Shown piece by piece: positions 20,541 through 30,139 of a stretch of DNA of 31,565 nucleotides. The stretch comes from Symsagittifera roscoffensis (taxonomy: Eukaryota; Xenacoelomorpha; Acoela; Convolutidae). Each line of letters begins with the position of its first letter. Within the stretch, counting starts at the first letter, position 1. A program made the translations under genes and the position numbers. The notes beneath the pieces were generated by a model. It saw only the letters and a list, made by a program, of their open reading frames with translations. It was not told the DNA's origin and ran no database searches. The stretch is from NCBI RefSeq assembly GCF_963678635.1, contig NW_026970614.1, positions 1 to 31,565 of the forward strand, written 5' to 3'.

Positions 20541-21270
20541 TCACTACGAAGTTGATCTACTAGGAACATCAACTTTCAAACCAATTCCATACTCACAATG
20601 GATAAAAAATAACACCCAACATAAATTAATAAAACACCACTCGCATAAAAAAGAATTTTTTCCATTAATTGAAAAAGAAATATTAACTGATAAAATAAAT
20701 TTATCAGGACCACAAACAAATGATTCAAAATACACAATAAACCAAGTTTTTGACCTCCATGACCCACTTGACACAATTCTCCTATCAAAACTAGAAATTG
20801 ATAATATTTTTCTCCCTCCAACAGATAAAATTACACTTGAACTCTCAAAGAAATATCAAAATCTCGACCCAGTAATTAGAAAATTAAAATCATAGCACAA
20901 ATACAAAACTAAGCCCGTAAAAGCAGATACCACAATTTTAGGAAATAAAACACTCCTCCGATATTACCGAAAATTTAATAACACAGCAATGAATGAAAAT
21001 ACAGATCTTCTAGAATATCAATTAATTGATTCTACAGTTCCCTCTCTTCCTTTAAGTCTGATTTTATTAGCTTTTAACATCTCACATACACAAAATACTA
21101 AAGGACACTCTGGATCAGAGAAAACATATTCAAATTTTACACAAAATTTTTATTTCTCAAATGCACCAATTTGCATAAAAGTATTATGCAATGATTGTAT
21201 AATATGTCAACTAAATAAATATTATCCAAATCAAAAACAAATAGCACAAAAACAAGATTTTAAAAGATAA
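20530..21270 (+). pseudogene. pol linker and integrase zinc (HHCC) region, broken
   Basis: After a one-base-type frame change near 20530 the coding sense continues (HYEVDLLGTS at about 20544) to an in-frame TAG at 20893, then goes on in the same frame to TAA at 21268. The integrase zinc region is clear in 20989-21270: SHTQNTKGHSG provides the His pair and CNDCIICQLNK (about 21187-21219) the Cys pair. Family knowledge: this HHCC fold precedes the catalytic core in retroviral-type integrases. A single TAA separates it from the core that follows. Confidence 0.85.
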
Positions 21271-21745
21271 AGTTTATATTTTAACCAACGTATTTCCTTC
21301 GATACAAAAGGACCAATTTCACCATCCTCTGAAGAAAACTCCTACATTTACACATTATGCAGCACTCAACCCAGTACCATATTGTAATGCTTATTATGCT
21401 TACACGACACTTTATGAACACTGGATAGCTAAATTCGGATTACCCGAAATCTTAGTTACAGACAACGGTACAGAATTCATAAATAATGAAATCATCACAC
21501 TATCCCACTTATATAACGTCAAACATAAACCAAGTACATCTCATGCACCTTGGACAAACGGTTTAGTCGAAGGTATGAACCGTTCACTACAAGAATATCT
21601 CAGATGTATCATAAATGGAAATGATACAAAATACACAGAATGGTCAGTAGATGTAAAATTATTTCCCTTAGCCCATAATCCACAAATCGCGACAACTCTA
21701 GGAATGTCACCATACGAAATGGTTTTTAATCAAAAGCCACATTAA
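21271..21745 (+). pseudogene. Integrase catalytic core with internal deletion
   Basis: The first catalytic Asp lies in SFDTKGP (about 21298-21318). Near 21345-21360 the frame jumps and the sequence expected between the first Asp strand and the next motif is shortened, so some bases are missing. In the new frame the second Asp is in VTDNGTEF (about 21455-21478) and the Glu in GLVEGMN (about 21558-21578), giving D..D35-type spacing. A TAA at 21743-21745 interrupts the frame just before the C-terminal domain. The enzyme would insert element DNA into the genome; this copy is dead. Confidence 0.88.
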
Positions 21746-21751
21746 CCAATT

Positions 21752-22297
21752 ATGTTTACAGCAAATTCTCATAAAAATGCACAAGGTTATTGCCAACCAA
21801 ATAAAGACTCAGTTTGTTATAACCTACCTTTACACACGCATGATGAAGATCGTTTTTATCACCCACAAATCCTTAAATTAGCCTCCGGCACACACACCGA
21901 TTGGATTTTAAACAGAGACAAAAAACACAGGGAAATTTACCAAAAAGTAACAAAAAAATTGTTACAAAGACAAAATATTAACGAACAAAATAATTCAAGA
22001 TTTACACCAGCCACAGATCTAAAAATTGAAACATTTGTCTTAATACCTAACTTTAATACACAAAAAGGAATTTCTAAAAAATTACAACCCCTTCGCAAAG
22101 GACCATACCAAATAATTGCCAAACCCACTGACGTAACGTATAAACTCACCGATTCATATCAAAAAGAAACTGTTCAACATCGGAACAATCTATTGCCTTA
22201 CTACCCAAAAGAGTACGCATTACGCGAATTAACTGAATTATATTCTTTCACAGGTTTAAAAGTTATTCAAAATCATCCACATACGGAAAAAAAATAG
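21752..22297 (+). pseudogene. Integrase C-terminal domain and pol tail
   Basis: 181 codons open from an internal Met, directly continuing the integrase frame after the TAA at 21743. Contains LHTHDEDRFYHPQIL, a Lys/Gln-rich helix region (KKLLQRQN), then VLIPNFN and LRKGPYQIIAKP, the GPY/F-type module of Ty3/gypsy integrases, and HRNNLLPYYPKE. The GPY/F module is a known C-terminal element of these integrases and may aid DNA binding. It is followed in another frame by a basic tail. Confidence 0.8.
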
Positions 22298-22560
22298 ATG
22301 AACAACACAACATTCATGATGAAAAGCAAAATATAAAACCAACTACAACTCAAAACAATACAAAAAAGCCAGATCAAAAAATACCTCAAAAAGAAAGAAA
22401 AAATAGAAAAATGATTGAAAAAATTCTACCACAAAAACAAATAGAGAAATCAGAACATAGGGAATCATCACGACTTAGAAATCAACCACGTAAAAACTAC
22501 AAAATATTCATCCCACAATCTAAAATATTAAAGAAAGTTGAATTTCAAAAACAGCTTTAA
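22298..22560 (+). pseudogene. Basic C-terminal tail of pol
   Basis: In the frame ending with TAA at 22558-22560 the sequence is open and rich in Lys, Gln, Asn and Arg, closing with ESSRLRNQPRKNYKIF and KKVEFQKQL. A one-base frame change at 22290-22300 separates it from the integrase C-terminal frame, so it is probably the last part of Pol. No chromodomain is seen. Confidence 0.6.
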
Positions 22561-22621
22561 TTTTAAAATTAATAATACTTACACCTCTGAAACATTTTGA
22601 ACTTATATGTTTCAAAATAAC

Positions 22622-24711
22622 ATGCTGACAAAACACGCAACAATTCTAGTTCAGATTCAGCCAATAGGATTCATTCAATCCGTCACCTTCTATAACTATA
22701 ACACCAACCTATTAGACGAAAGATATTAAACTCACTCCAGGCATATCTATAACTATAACTTTACAACCTACAGGTCAAAAATAAGCAAACCACTCAAACT
22801 TGACAACTGAAGTAAATACCACCATATTATCATAACCCTCCCTTATCTAATAACGCAAAGATCAACAATATTTTCCCAACTTAGACCTCAAAAATCCTCC
22901 AACCAAAAATGGTAAATTAGCCTAAAGTAAAAAGACAACCGCATTCATTTGGCCAAAAATCTCAAAAATACCCCAGATCACCTGACAAATAAAAATAAAG
23001 CAAAAAGGACCTCCTGAACACCATAAAATTAGCCGCCAACAACTTTTCACAAAACTCAACCCACTTGTCAAAAAATCAATAAATAACTCGACCACACTTG
23101 AAAATCGCCCCAAACAACAAAAAATATTCGACCAAGGAATCATTTCTTAAAAGCTCTTCTCTCGATCAGTCAATATCTTTAAAAATACAATTTTCAACAT
23201 TTTCATATACTTTTTCATAATACTTAAACTTTTATTCATATTTTTATTTGATACCTTTGAAGTTTTTATAATAGTTTTAATCATTTTTGCAACATTTTTA
23301 AAATTTTCTACTCCCTATTTGAAATATATCTCCAACTTTCCCAAATCATTGACCATATTCACAGGTACGATAACCCAAAGTTTATTTAAACGATACGAAC
23401 AATTTTTAGTAGAACAGGTATTTTTTTACTATTTGTAATATTTATAACATTTTTATCATCCCTAATATTGACAATGTGCAAATGTATAAAAAAGGCACTA
23501 ATTACATTCGCTTTAGCAACAATCCTTTTAATTCTTTTCCTTGAAAAATACTACAATAAACATAAATTTTTTCACTAGAAAAAACCAATCAGAATACTTT
23601 CAAAAATTGCTAACCAACAATCACAAAATCAGTCTTCACCGACATCATCCCAAGAAAACCCGACAATACCTACAACTACCCAAAACCCCCAAACAACCAC
23701 ACGAATTTCTCTCCAAGACAACCCATACACTTTTGAAGAACGACACGCTCGTTTATCCGAACCATTAGAACCAGTTCAGCGACAGGCACCCCTAAGTGAA
23801 CCAACATATAATTTATACCCAACATTACCACAAGAATTAAGTAGAATACGAAACATTAGTCAAAATCAAAATACAGTTGAAATAAATAGACAAATTATAC
23901 ATCCACGACGAAATAGAATTTTTCAAACCCCTCGAGTTCATTTTGATATACCCCAATCACCATCACCGATTACTCCAGACAACCCAAATAGCACTTTACC
24001 AGAAACTCTCCCAATCCTTTCACAACGTAGCACCTCAAGTATACCCTCAAATTACTTAGGTTCAACACCAACATCTGAACAAACACGTGACAGTCCCTTT
24101 AATCCCCCCCCCCCAATCAAACTGCACGACTACCATATTGGACAACGCATTCATTTACACAAGGTTAACCAAACTTAATAAACGACCCAATAGATATTTC
24201 TACGGATACCACAACATCATCATCACTACCAGAAACATTATCACTACCATCAACACCATCAATAAGCCAGATTTCACCGACGCCTTTCCCTCGAAATTTT
24301 CCAAATAACCTCGACGCTAGATATCGAGAACAATCATCAACAAATATCCTTTTAAGATTAGATTGGAATACATTCACAGCACCCCCACTATTATTTGGAC
24401 AACATCAAGAAAGTAACCGACTCCACAATTGGGCACTCAATAGACTACAATATAGACAAGATATCCACGAAGACATTCGTGAACATAACGTCCAAATACT
24501 CCAACAAAATAGTCTCCAATTAAAATTCGAAATCACGATTAAACTTAATAACATTGTTCAACATCTTTATCCATTAAACCCACCCAATATAACAGCTCAA
24601 TCGCTACCACCACCATTTATAACAACTGAAGTAATATATAAGTACGACAGATATACCAAAAAGACAATTGGTTACATCACATTTTATAACCCATACTCAG
24701 GAATATCATAA
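22622..24711 (+). pseudogene. ORF A: hydrophobic segments, Pro/Ser/Thr-rich middle, C-terminal domain; unrecognised
   Basis: Starts at ATG 22622 (MLTKHATILVQ), 62 bases after pol, and is visible as successive open pieces. 22915-23435 (one TAA at 23148) has a hydrophilic stretch, then a strongly hydrophobic zone (YFFIILKLLFIFLFDTF and FIIVLIIFATFLKF, about 23190-23300). 23405-23575 has two more hydrophobic segments (IFLLFVIFITFLSSLIL; ALITFALATILLILFL). After TAG 23576 the same frame stays open for 199 codons to TAA 24176: Pro/Ser/Thr/Gln-rich, apparently disordered. A C-run at 24102-24112 coincides with a frame change to 24169-24711, whose end (LRLDWNTF, LKFEITIKLNNIV, TTEVIYKYDRY) looks folded. 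Inferred: a membrane protein with cytosolic tail. No family recognised; it might also be two proteins. Confidence 0.6.
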
Positions 24712-27266
24712 TATTAACATTTCAACAAATCTTTTTTCTAATATTTTCCGATCAGAACATAAATCCTTTTCCTCGCACAGGACCCCAGGATTTATTAGTA
24801 ACACACTACGATTGTGAAGAAAACGAACAAAAAACACTACACAAATATGCAATAAATCAAGTATCACAATGCGAAACAGAACCACAAGCTATAGAAACTA
24901 CAAATGTAATAGCGACACTGTATTCAAAAGCCTGAGCAACAACAGTCGCAGGATATAAATACACAGCAACATTTTCCGAAAAGAAAGTACATTGTTCACA
25001 AGTTTCAAACGGAAATAAAAACCGACTTGATCACGAATCATTCTACCAAAGTAATATCGAACGACTTCTACATCTAAATCCCGATGATTGTAAAAACGAA
25101 CTACTCAGACTAAACATCACAAGAAATAAAAACACGGACAGAAAACTAGTATATTTTCAAGTCTCTGCCGATTCTGTACATCAAGCAGAACTTGAAAGAT
25201 ATCAAGGACATATAAAACTAGATGAAAAATACCCATACAACGGCGCACACGGAAGATTAACTTATGACATACACGATAAACACTGGATACCACACGTTGG
25301 AATAAATAACCCCCTCAAACTGCAAAGCAGACACAAAAAATAATGGATATCAAGAAATAATGTTTTTTGATTGGAAAAAACAACTCAAAAAAGTACAACT
25401 CACACAAGATTTATCCGACAACACAATGATCTATCAAGGAATTAGATTACCTTGCAAAAACGATCAAGGTGATTGTGATCCTACAACACGGACACAAGCA
25501 ACAATTGTTTGGTTTCCCGAAGATACATGGACAACATTTCATGTACCAAAAATACACGCTCGAATGATAAAATTTCACAAAAAATATTTTATAGAATCAA
25601 TTCCATACGAACAAGTCAATCCATCCCGAAAACAATGTAATGATTTTAGAAATAATCCATAATATAGAAAATAAATTAACACGTTTCCAAATATATCAAG
25701 AAACAGAAATTGCATGCAAATACAGAAACCCACTTTACAAAACACAATATTCTGAAATACTAGGTGAATACGAAAAAGGTTTCGACATGACCAAAATAAA
25801 ATTTGACCCTTATTTGGAAAAATAAAATTTGACCCTTATGCCACAGGTCACCCTCTAAACGAAGGAACATCATATATACCAGTTAAGTTTCAAAAAAGCA
25901 CAGGTCAACCTGGTGGAAAACTAAAGCCACATGACACTAGAAGTACACGTTTACAAGAACTTTCACTAATGAATAACACTTATTTTGGTAATATCCACTA
26001 TGATATTTACTTAGATATGAAGTTAGACTACACAATTAGTCGAATTTTTCAAGAAATATAACTCTCTGAATTAGAAACACTTCACCAACTATGCGAATTA
26101 GAACGGACACAAATCCTACAATCACTAGCAGTATTAAAAATACCCTACGCAGGATACTTATTGTCAGGAAATAGATCAAATTTTCTTGACTACGAAGGAA
26201 ATATTTTATGGTTTTATACTTGTACCAAAAAAGTATCACCACTATACGTTTTTGAAGATAAACGCTGCTATAAAAAAATCCCTATATTCTATAAAAATAA
26301 AGTACATTTTGTTGACACACTTTCAAGACGAACAGATTTTTGCGATACCGCAGTCCCATGTGAATCAGAAAATACCCTTCGTTAATGCAATCACTCAAAA
26401 AATTTTCACCCAAAAGCATCAGAGCTATTGCTCGAAATCCAAACATTGATTTACAATCAATTGGAATATATTCTACATCTGATATCCAACACCACATTAG
26501 AACACAACAATTCCAAGAATTTTTAAAACAAATGGACACTATACAAAGACAGTCAATTGATCAAAATTTACGAAAATTTGCCGAAACCGAAGGATTTGCA
26601 GATATTTATACACAAGATTATAGCGGATATTTTAAAGACATTAAAGACTATATATATCTAAACGGTGAAAAATACAGACCACAAGATATTTCACCTGTAA
26701 ATATTTTTAGCTTTGTTATCCTAAAAATTGAAATTCTAGATTTTCTAGGATGGCCCTATTGCATCTTAGAAAAATTAACTATCTTATACGCAATGTTTAA
26801 TTTATACGATTTCTTTTTTCACTTTTAAAAGAAATCTATAGCACATGCGCTATACACACACAAGTAAATAGACAAGCAAGTGTAGCACGCATATTGTTTG
26901 CAGGTTTTTTGGAATTGTTTCATCATCAATAAACAAAATAAACAATAAACAAATAAAAGAATATAACACAAAAATAGCGACAAGACAAGACAGTACGACG
27001 AAGAACATAATAATATAGAAGTAACACCTACCGCACCACAGTTGCCACCCCTACCACATAACCATCCATTATCCTTAGTCCCACGTAATTTCCGAAACCT
27101 AGCAATAACAAATAACCCAAATTTTAGACCAAATATATTACGAAGTCCCATACAGCATATAATGACACATCATTCACAAGATGATAATACATACGAACAA
27201 ATTATAGAACAACCCGATACCACTGCTTTTCAGTCTCAGAATAATCATTTTTTTAGCCCACGATGA
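24711..27266 (+). pseudogene. Envelope glycoprotein-like gene, heavily broken
   Basis: Its beginning overlaps the end of ORF A in another frame and has a hydrophobic, signal-peptide-like start (LTFQQIFFLIFS). The ectodomain is Cys-rich, in pieces: 24711-24932 (TGA 24933), 24936-25340, 25316-25661, 25640-25825, then to TAA 26058, 26061-26384 and 26385-26828. Short landmarks are YDCEEN, LPCKND, CYKKIPIFY and a VPC pair. A probable membrane anchor lies at about 26715-26825. The rest (to TGA 27264) is a Pro-rich, probably cytosolic tail. Layout (signal, Cys-rich ectodomain, one anchor, tail) and place after pol indicate an Env as carried by some invertebrate LTR elements. Which viral glycoprotein family it came from I cannot decide by eye. 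At least five stops or frameshifts; no functional product. Confidence 0.65.
25793..25844 (+). repeat. 26-bp tandem duplication inside the envelope-like gene
   Basis: The phrase AAAATAAAATTTGACCCTTAT starts at 25793 and again at 25819. Because 26 is not a multiple of three, the duplication shifts the reading frame and creates a TAA: a clear example of post-insertion decay. Confidence 0.9.
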
Positions 27267-28837
27267 GCCGACAACTTGGGTCCCTACACTGCTCAAATTC
27301 CCACCCAACCAACCTCCAAACTCCAATCCCAATAATCCCACTTTTTGCTTTCCCACCACCCGATTTTCCAATTATTAATATATCATCAAGCACGAATTCG
27401 GATACTAACTCAGACATTTCAGTTTTATACTCTATCTCGCAACTTAAAAACACTAATATAGAAACCCCTGACGATTTTGCAGACTCCGAACCATCTCCAT
27501 CCAATAATTTTCAAACCAACTCCTCGGTTTTTTCAAAACCCCCTTTTCATCCAATCCAACCAAATAGTTCACTCCCATCCGTTTCCACTCCTTCTTATGC
27601 TTCGCAAGTAACCCCAACCTATTCTCCACTTCATTCCGACCGATCATCTAATAATTCTCCAGATACCCCCCAAATTTCCCAGGAACTCGATAATTTTATC
27701 ACCCTACAACAGCAGTTAATACATCCTAACACCCTCACCATACATCAACTTTCATCCACAATAGAATCCTCAAACCCACCTACTCCTACACCCTCCTCAG
27801 CTTACACTGCATCATTAGCACAATCATCCACATCCGCCGAAACATCTGATAGCACTAACCGAGCTTATCGCACTTTTAAAAAAAAACTCCCGAACCATCC
27901 ATTCCCGACCAAAGCAGGAACAGCCTGCGAATATATTAATCACCCACAACACACCAACACGAAAGATTTTCTAGCAATCACCTTACCCTCATTTCCACAA
28001 TATACATTAAATACACCTAACAACACTAACGACACACGTAGTTTTGTAGATGAACATGTTTTAAAGCGCACACTTCATTGGACAGCATATTATCATTTAA
28101 CTAACCCCCTTTGCCTGCCACTATCTAGTACTCAAGACGATATAGAAAAAAATAAAAATATGTTATATAGACTCACCACAACACTAACACCTAGACAATT
28201 TACTGATGTAGGATATAAAAAATTACTAAAAACATTCACTGCACCCCGAGCTAACGAATTTACAATAGAATATAACGACCACAATATCATACGAACTAAT
28301 CAGGACCAATTTTTAGATGCAGACCGCTTCGCTGTTCCACAACTAACAGAAAAAATTTTCATCAAAACGTCATATGTATTCACACTTAAAATTTTTGATA
28401 GAAAGTATGATCACATCCTTTCTGAAGCACTAATTGATATTCAAGCTTGCGACAGTTTCAAAGTCAAATTTCAGTTATTTTCACTAACCTTTCACTTCCT
28501 TGCACCACATGAACGCAATTTGCACTGTTCACACGACATTATGTTACGCACTAAACAGACTCATACATATACATACAATCGCTTCATACAAAACCATTTT
28601 GATTTGCATACTCCATCAAGACAACCACACCATCGTTTTCAGTTTCTTAACTCAAAATACACTTCACCATTTTTCCTTAATTTCACTTATTGCATCAAGG
28701 ATACTAACATCCACGGCATCCTCCGCAATTATGACCCAATAACACAAATATATATATATTTTGTCCCATCACGAAGACCTTCAACGCCGAAAAATCCAGA
28801 CCCTTCCTTATCCCACATGAATTTATCCAGCCTATAG
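27263..28837 (+). CDS. ORF C: 524-codon protein of unknown family
   Basis: The longest intact frame in the window. Its ATG (27263-27265) overlaps the TGA (27264-27266) that ends the envelope tail, an ATGA junction. Residues 1 to about 200 are Ser/Pro/Thr/Asn-rich and look disordered. From about 205 (FKKKLPNHPFPTKAGTAC) to the end the composition is that of a folded domain, with TLHWTAYYHL, TPRQFTDVGYKKLLK, NEFTIEYNDHN, FTLKIFDRKYDH and QLFSLTFHFL. No signal peptide or membrane segment, no zinc knuckle, no catalytic motif I know. The natural end lies further on: see the frameshifted continuation to 29075. It could be an accessory or structural protein of the element. Function unknown. Confidence 0.7.
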   Translation: MSRQLGSLHCSNSHPTNLQTPIPIIPLFAFPPPDFPIINISSSTNSDTNSDISVLYSISQLKNTNIETPDDFADSEPSPSNNFQTNSSVFSKPPFHPIQPNSSLPSVSTPSYASQVTPTYSPLHSDRSSNNSPDTPQISQELDNFITLQQQLIHPNTLTIHQLSSTIESSNPPTPTPSSAYTASLAQSSTSAETSDSTNRAYRTFKKKLPNHPFPTKAGTACEYINHPQHTNTKDFLAITLPSFPQYTLNTPNNTNDTRSFVDEHVLKRTLHWTAYYHLTNPLCLPLSSTQDDIEKNKNMLYRLTTTLTPRQFTDVGYKKLLKTFTAPRANEFTIEYNDHNIIRTNQDQFLDADRFAVPQLTEKIFIKTSYVFTLKIFDRKYDHILSEALIDIQACDSFKVKFQLFSLTFHFLAPHERNLHCSHDIMLRTKQTHTYTYNRFIQNHFDLHTPSRQPHHRFQFLNSKYTSPFFLNFTYCIKDTNIHGILRNYDPITQIYIYFVPSRRPSTPKNPDPSLSHMNLSSL

Positions 28838-29075
28838 AAATACCAATATTAGAATTCATTCACAATACTAAATATAATCACAAAATATATAACCTCATTC
28901 AAAACACACCTTACGAGTTTGCAGTAGGCACCAGAGAACTAAAAACCATTAAAGCACTTCAATGCTTTGGCCACTGCTCCAAACTAAAAACATCATTCGC
29001 ATACTAGCCAAATTACTAACAACATCAGATATGATACACGACATCTTCCCCCACGGCTTTTTCCCAGACGATTAA
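28765..29075 (+). pseudogene. Frameshifted C-terminal continuation of ORF C
   Basis: Just after a short TA repeat (about 28748-28762) the coding sense moves to another frame, which reads PFLIPHEFIQPIEIPILEF, then TPYEFAVGTRELK and ALQCFGHCSKLK and stops at TAG about 29007. A second shift within AAAAAC near 28988 continues with RILAKLLTTSDM and HGFFPDD to TAA 29073-29075. The codon texture is as gene-like as ORF C itself, so the intact ancestor probably had about 600 codons. Slippage at the TA and A runs explains both breaks. Confidence 0.65.
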
Positions 29076-29078
29076 CAG

Positions 29079-29162
29079 GTAAGTATAATTTAAAATACTC
29101 TTCACTAATAAATTCAAATTAGTACTAACCATTTTTTATTAATGTCTCATTTATATTTCTAG
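29079..29162 (+). other. Candidate spliceosomal intron 1 (84 nt)
   Basis: Donor ACAG|GTAAGT at 29079, branch site TACTAAC at 29123-29129, pyrimidine-rich TTTATATTTCTAG acceptor ending at 29162. It begins three bases after the ORF C stop, so it is either a 3' UTR intron or the stop is a recent mutation in a longer coding exon. Confidence 0.6.
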
Positions 29163-29371
29163 TCTTCATACCACGATCAACTACAAAACAGAAAAGAAAA
29201 ATAAAAATACAAACTTGTTAAAATTCTTCTAAACTTCATTAATATCTTACACAAAATAAAATAATAAAATTCATACCAAATGTAGTAAATTTATTTATAA
29301 ATTATTTTCCCATGAAGCAATAAAATTAAATACGATGAAAATTTAAAACTTTAAATTTCCCCCAAAAGGCA

Positions 29372-29452
29372 GTAAGAATGAAATTTTATGTAATAAATTG
29401 ATAAAATGAAAATGCAGTACTAACCTTTTAATATTTTCATTCAATCGCACAG
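29372..29452 (+). other. Candidate spliceosomal intron 2 (81 nt)
   Basis: Donor GCA|GTAAGA at 29372, branch site TACTAAC at 29418-29424, acceptor ATCGCACAG ending at 29452. Length and branch-to-acceptor distance are similar to intron 1. Confidence 0.5.
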
Positions 29453-30138
29453 GAATTCTATCCAAACTCGCACAGCTCGCCCACGAAGAATTGCTTAAAT
29501 AATGATTTTAAGTTTCAAGTTTTCACACTGAACAACTCTAACACACGATAACAAGTTTCAAACTTTCCTTTAACCCGGTTGGAAAGGAATTATATACTAA
29601 ACCAAACTAACCAACGCAGCTTACTAAACACCACAAATCATAAAATGACAGCATGACTAAGAAAAGAAAACCAACGGTACCCAAACCGGATTAACCCAGT
29701 TTAAAACTGGATAATTTATTCTTTTGAAGACTATTATAAAGTCTAAGAAAGAAATAATAAAACACAAAAAAGTCGCAAGACAAACCCATACCAAAACCAA
29801 TTTGATTTTTGAAAAAAGGACACAACCAAAGTAACATAAGAAAGACCAACATAAACCCAACATAAAACGTTATCACATAACAGGACCTCTCAAAGAAACA
29901 GCACGAAATCATACTCCCACTCCTGGCCTAACCCACCAGAGAGGACGTCCTGAGCATGCTCTATAGCCGGCCTAACCCACCGCGCTACATCCACGCTTTG
30001 TGACCACACTTCTATTTTTAATAAGAGGTACTCAAGAGTGAGTAACTCTTCAAAATAACCGAACTAAAACAAAATGCTTTTGTGAAAACAACTAACTAAA
30101 TTCATGATTAAAAAACCGAACTAACATAATTTTATAAA
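29453..30138. other. Non-coding or decayed stretch after ORF C
   Basis: Only short frames. Contains the near-palindrome CCAGTTTAAAACTGG at about 29696, and on the minus strand around 29940-29995 a phrase GTAGCGCGGTGGGTTAGGCC that resembles a tRNA A box but lacks a B box. A possible third intron spans 30039 (GTGAGT) to 30158 (TTGCAG) with ACTAAC near 30120. Confidence 0.35.
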
Positions 30139-30139
30139 A

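Noticed and set aside
20544-20821. Minus-strand frames of 76-81 codons
   Set aside because: They are the complement of the pol linker of the plus-strand element, whose sense frame reads clearly as coding.
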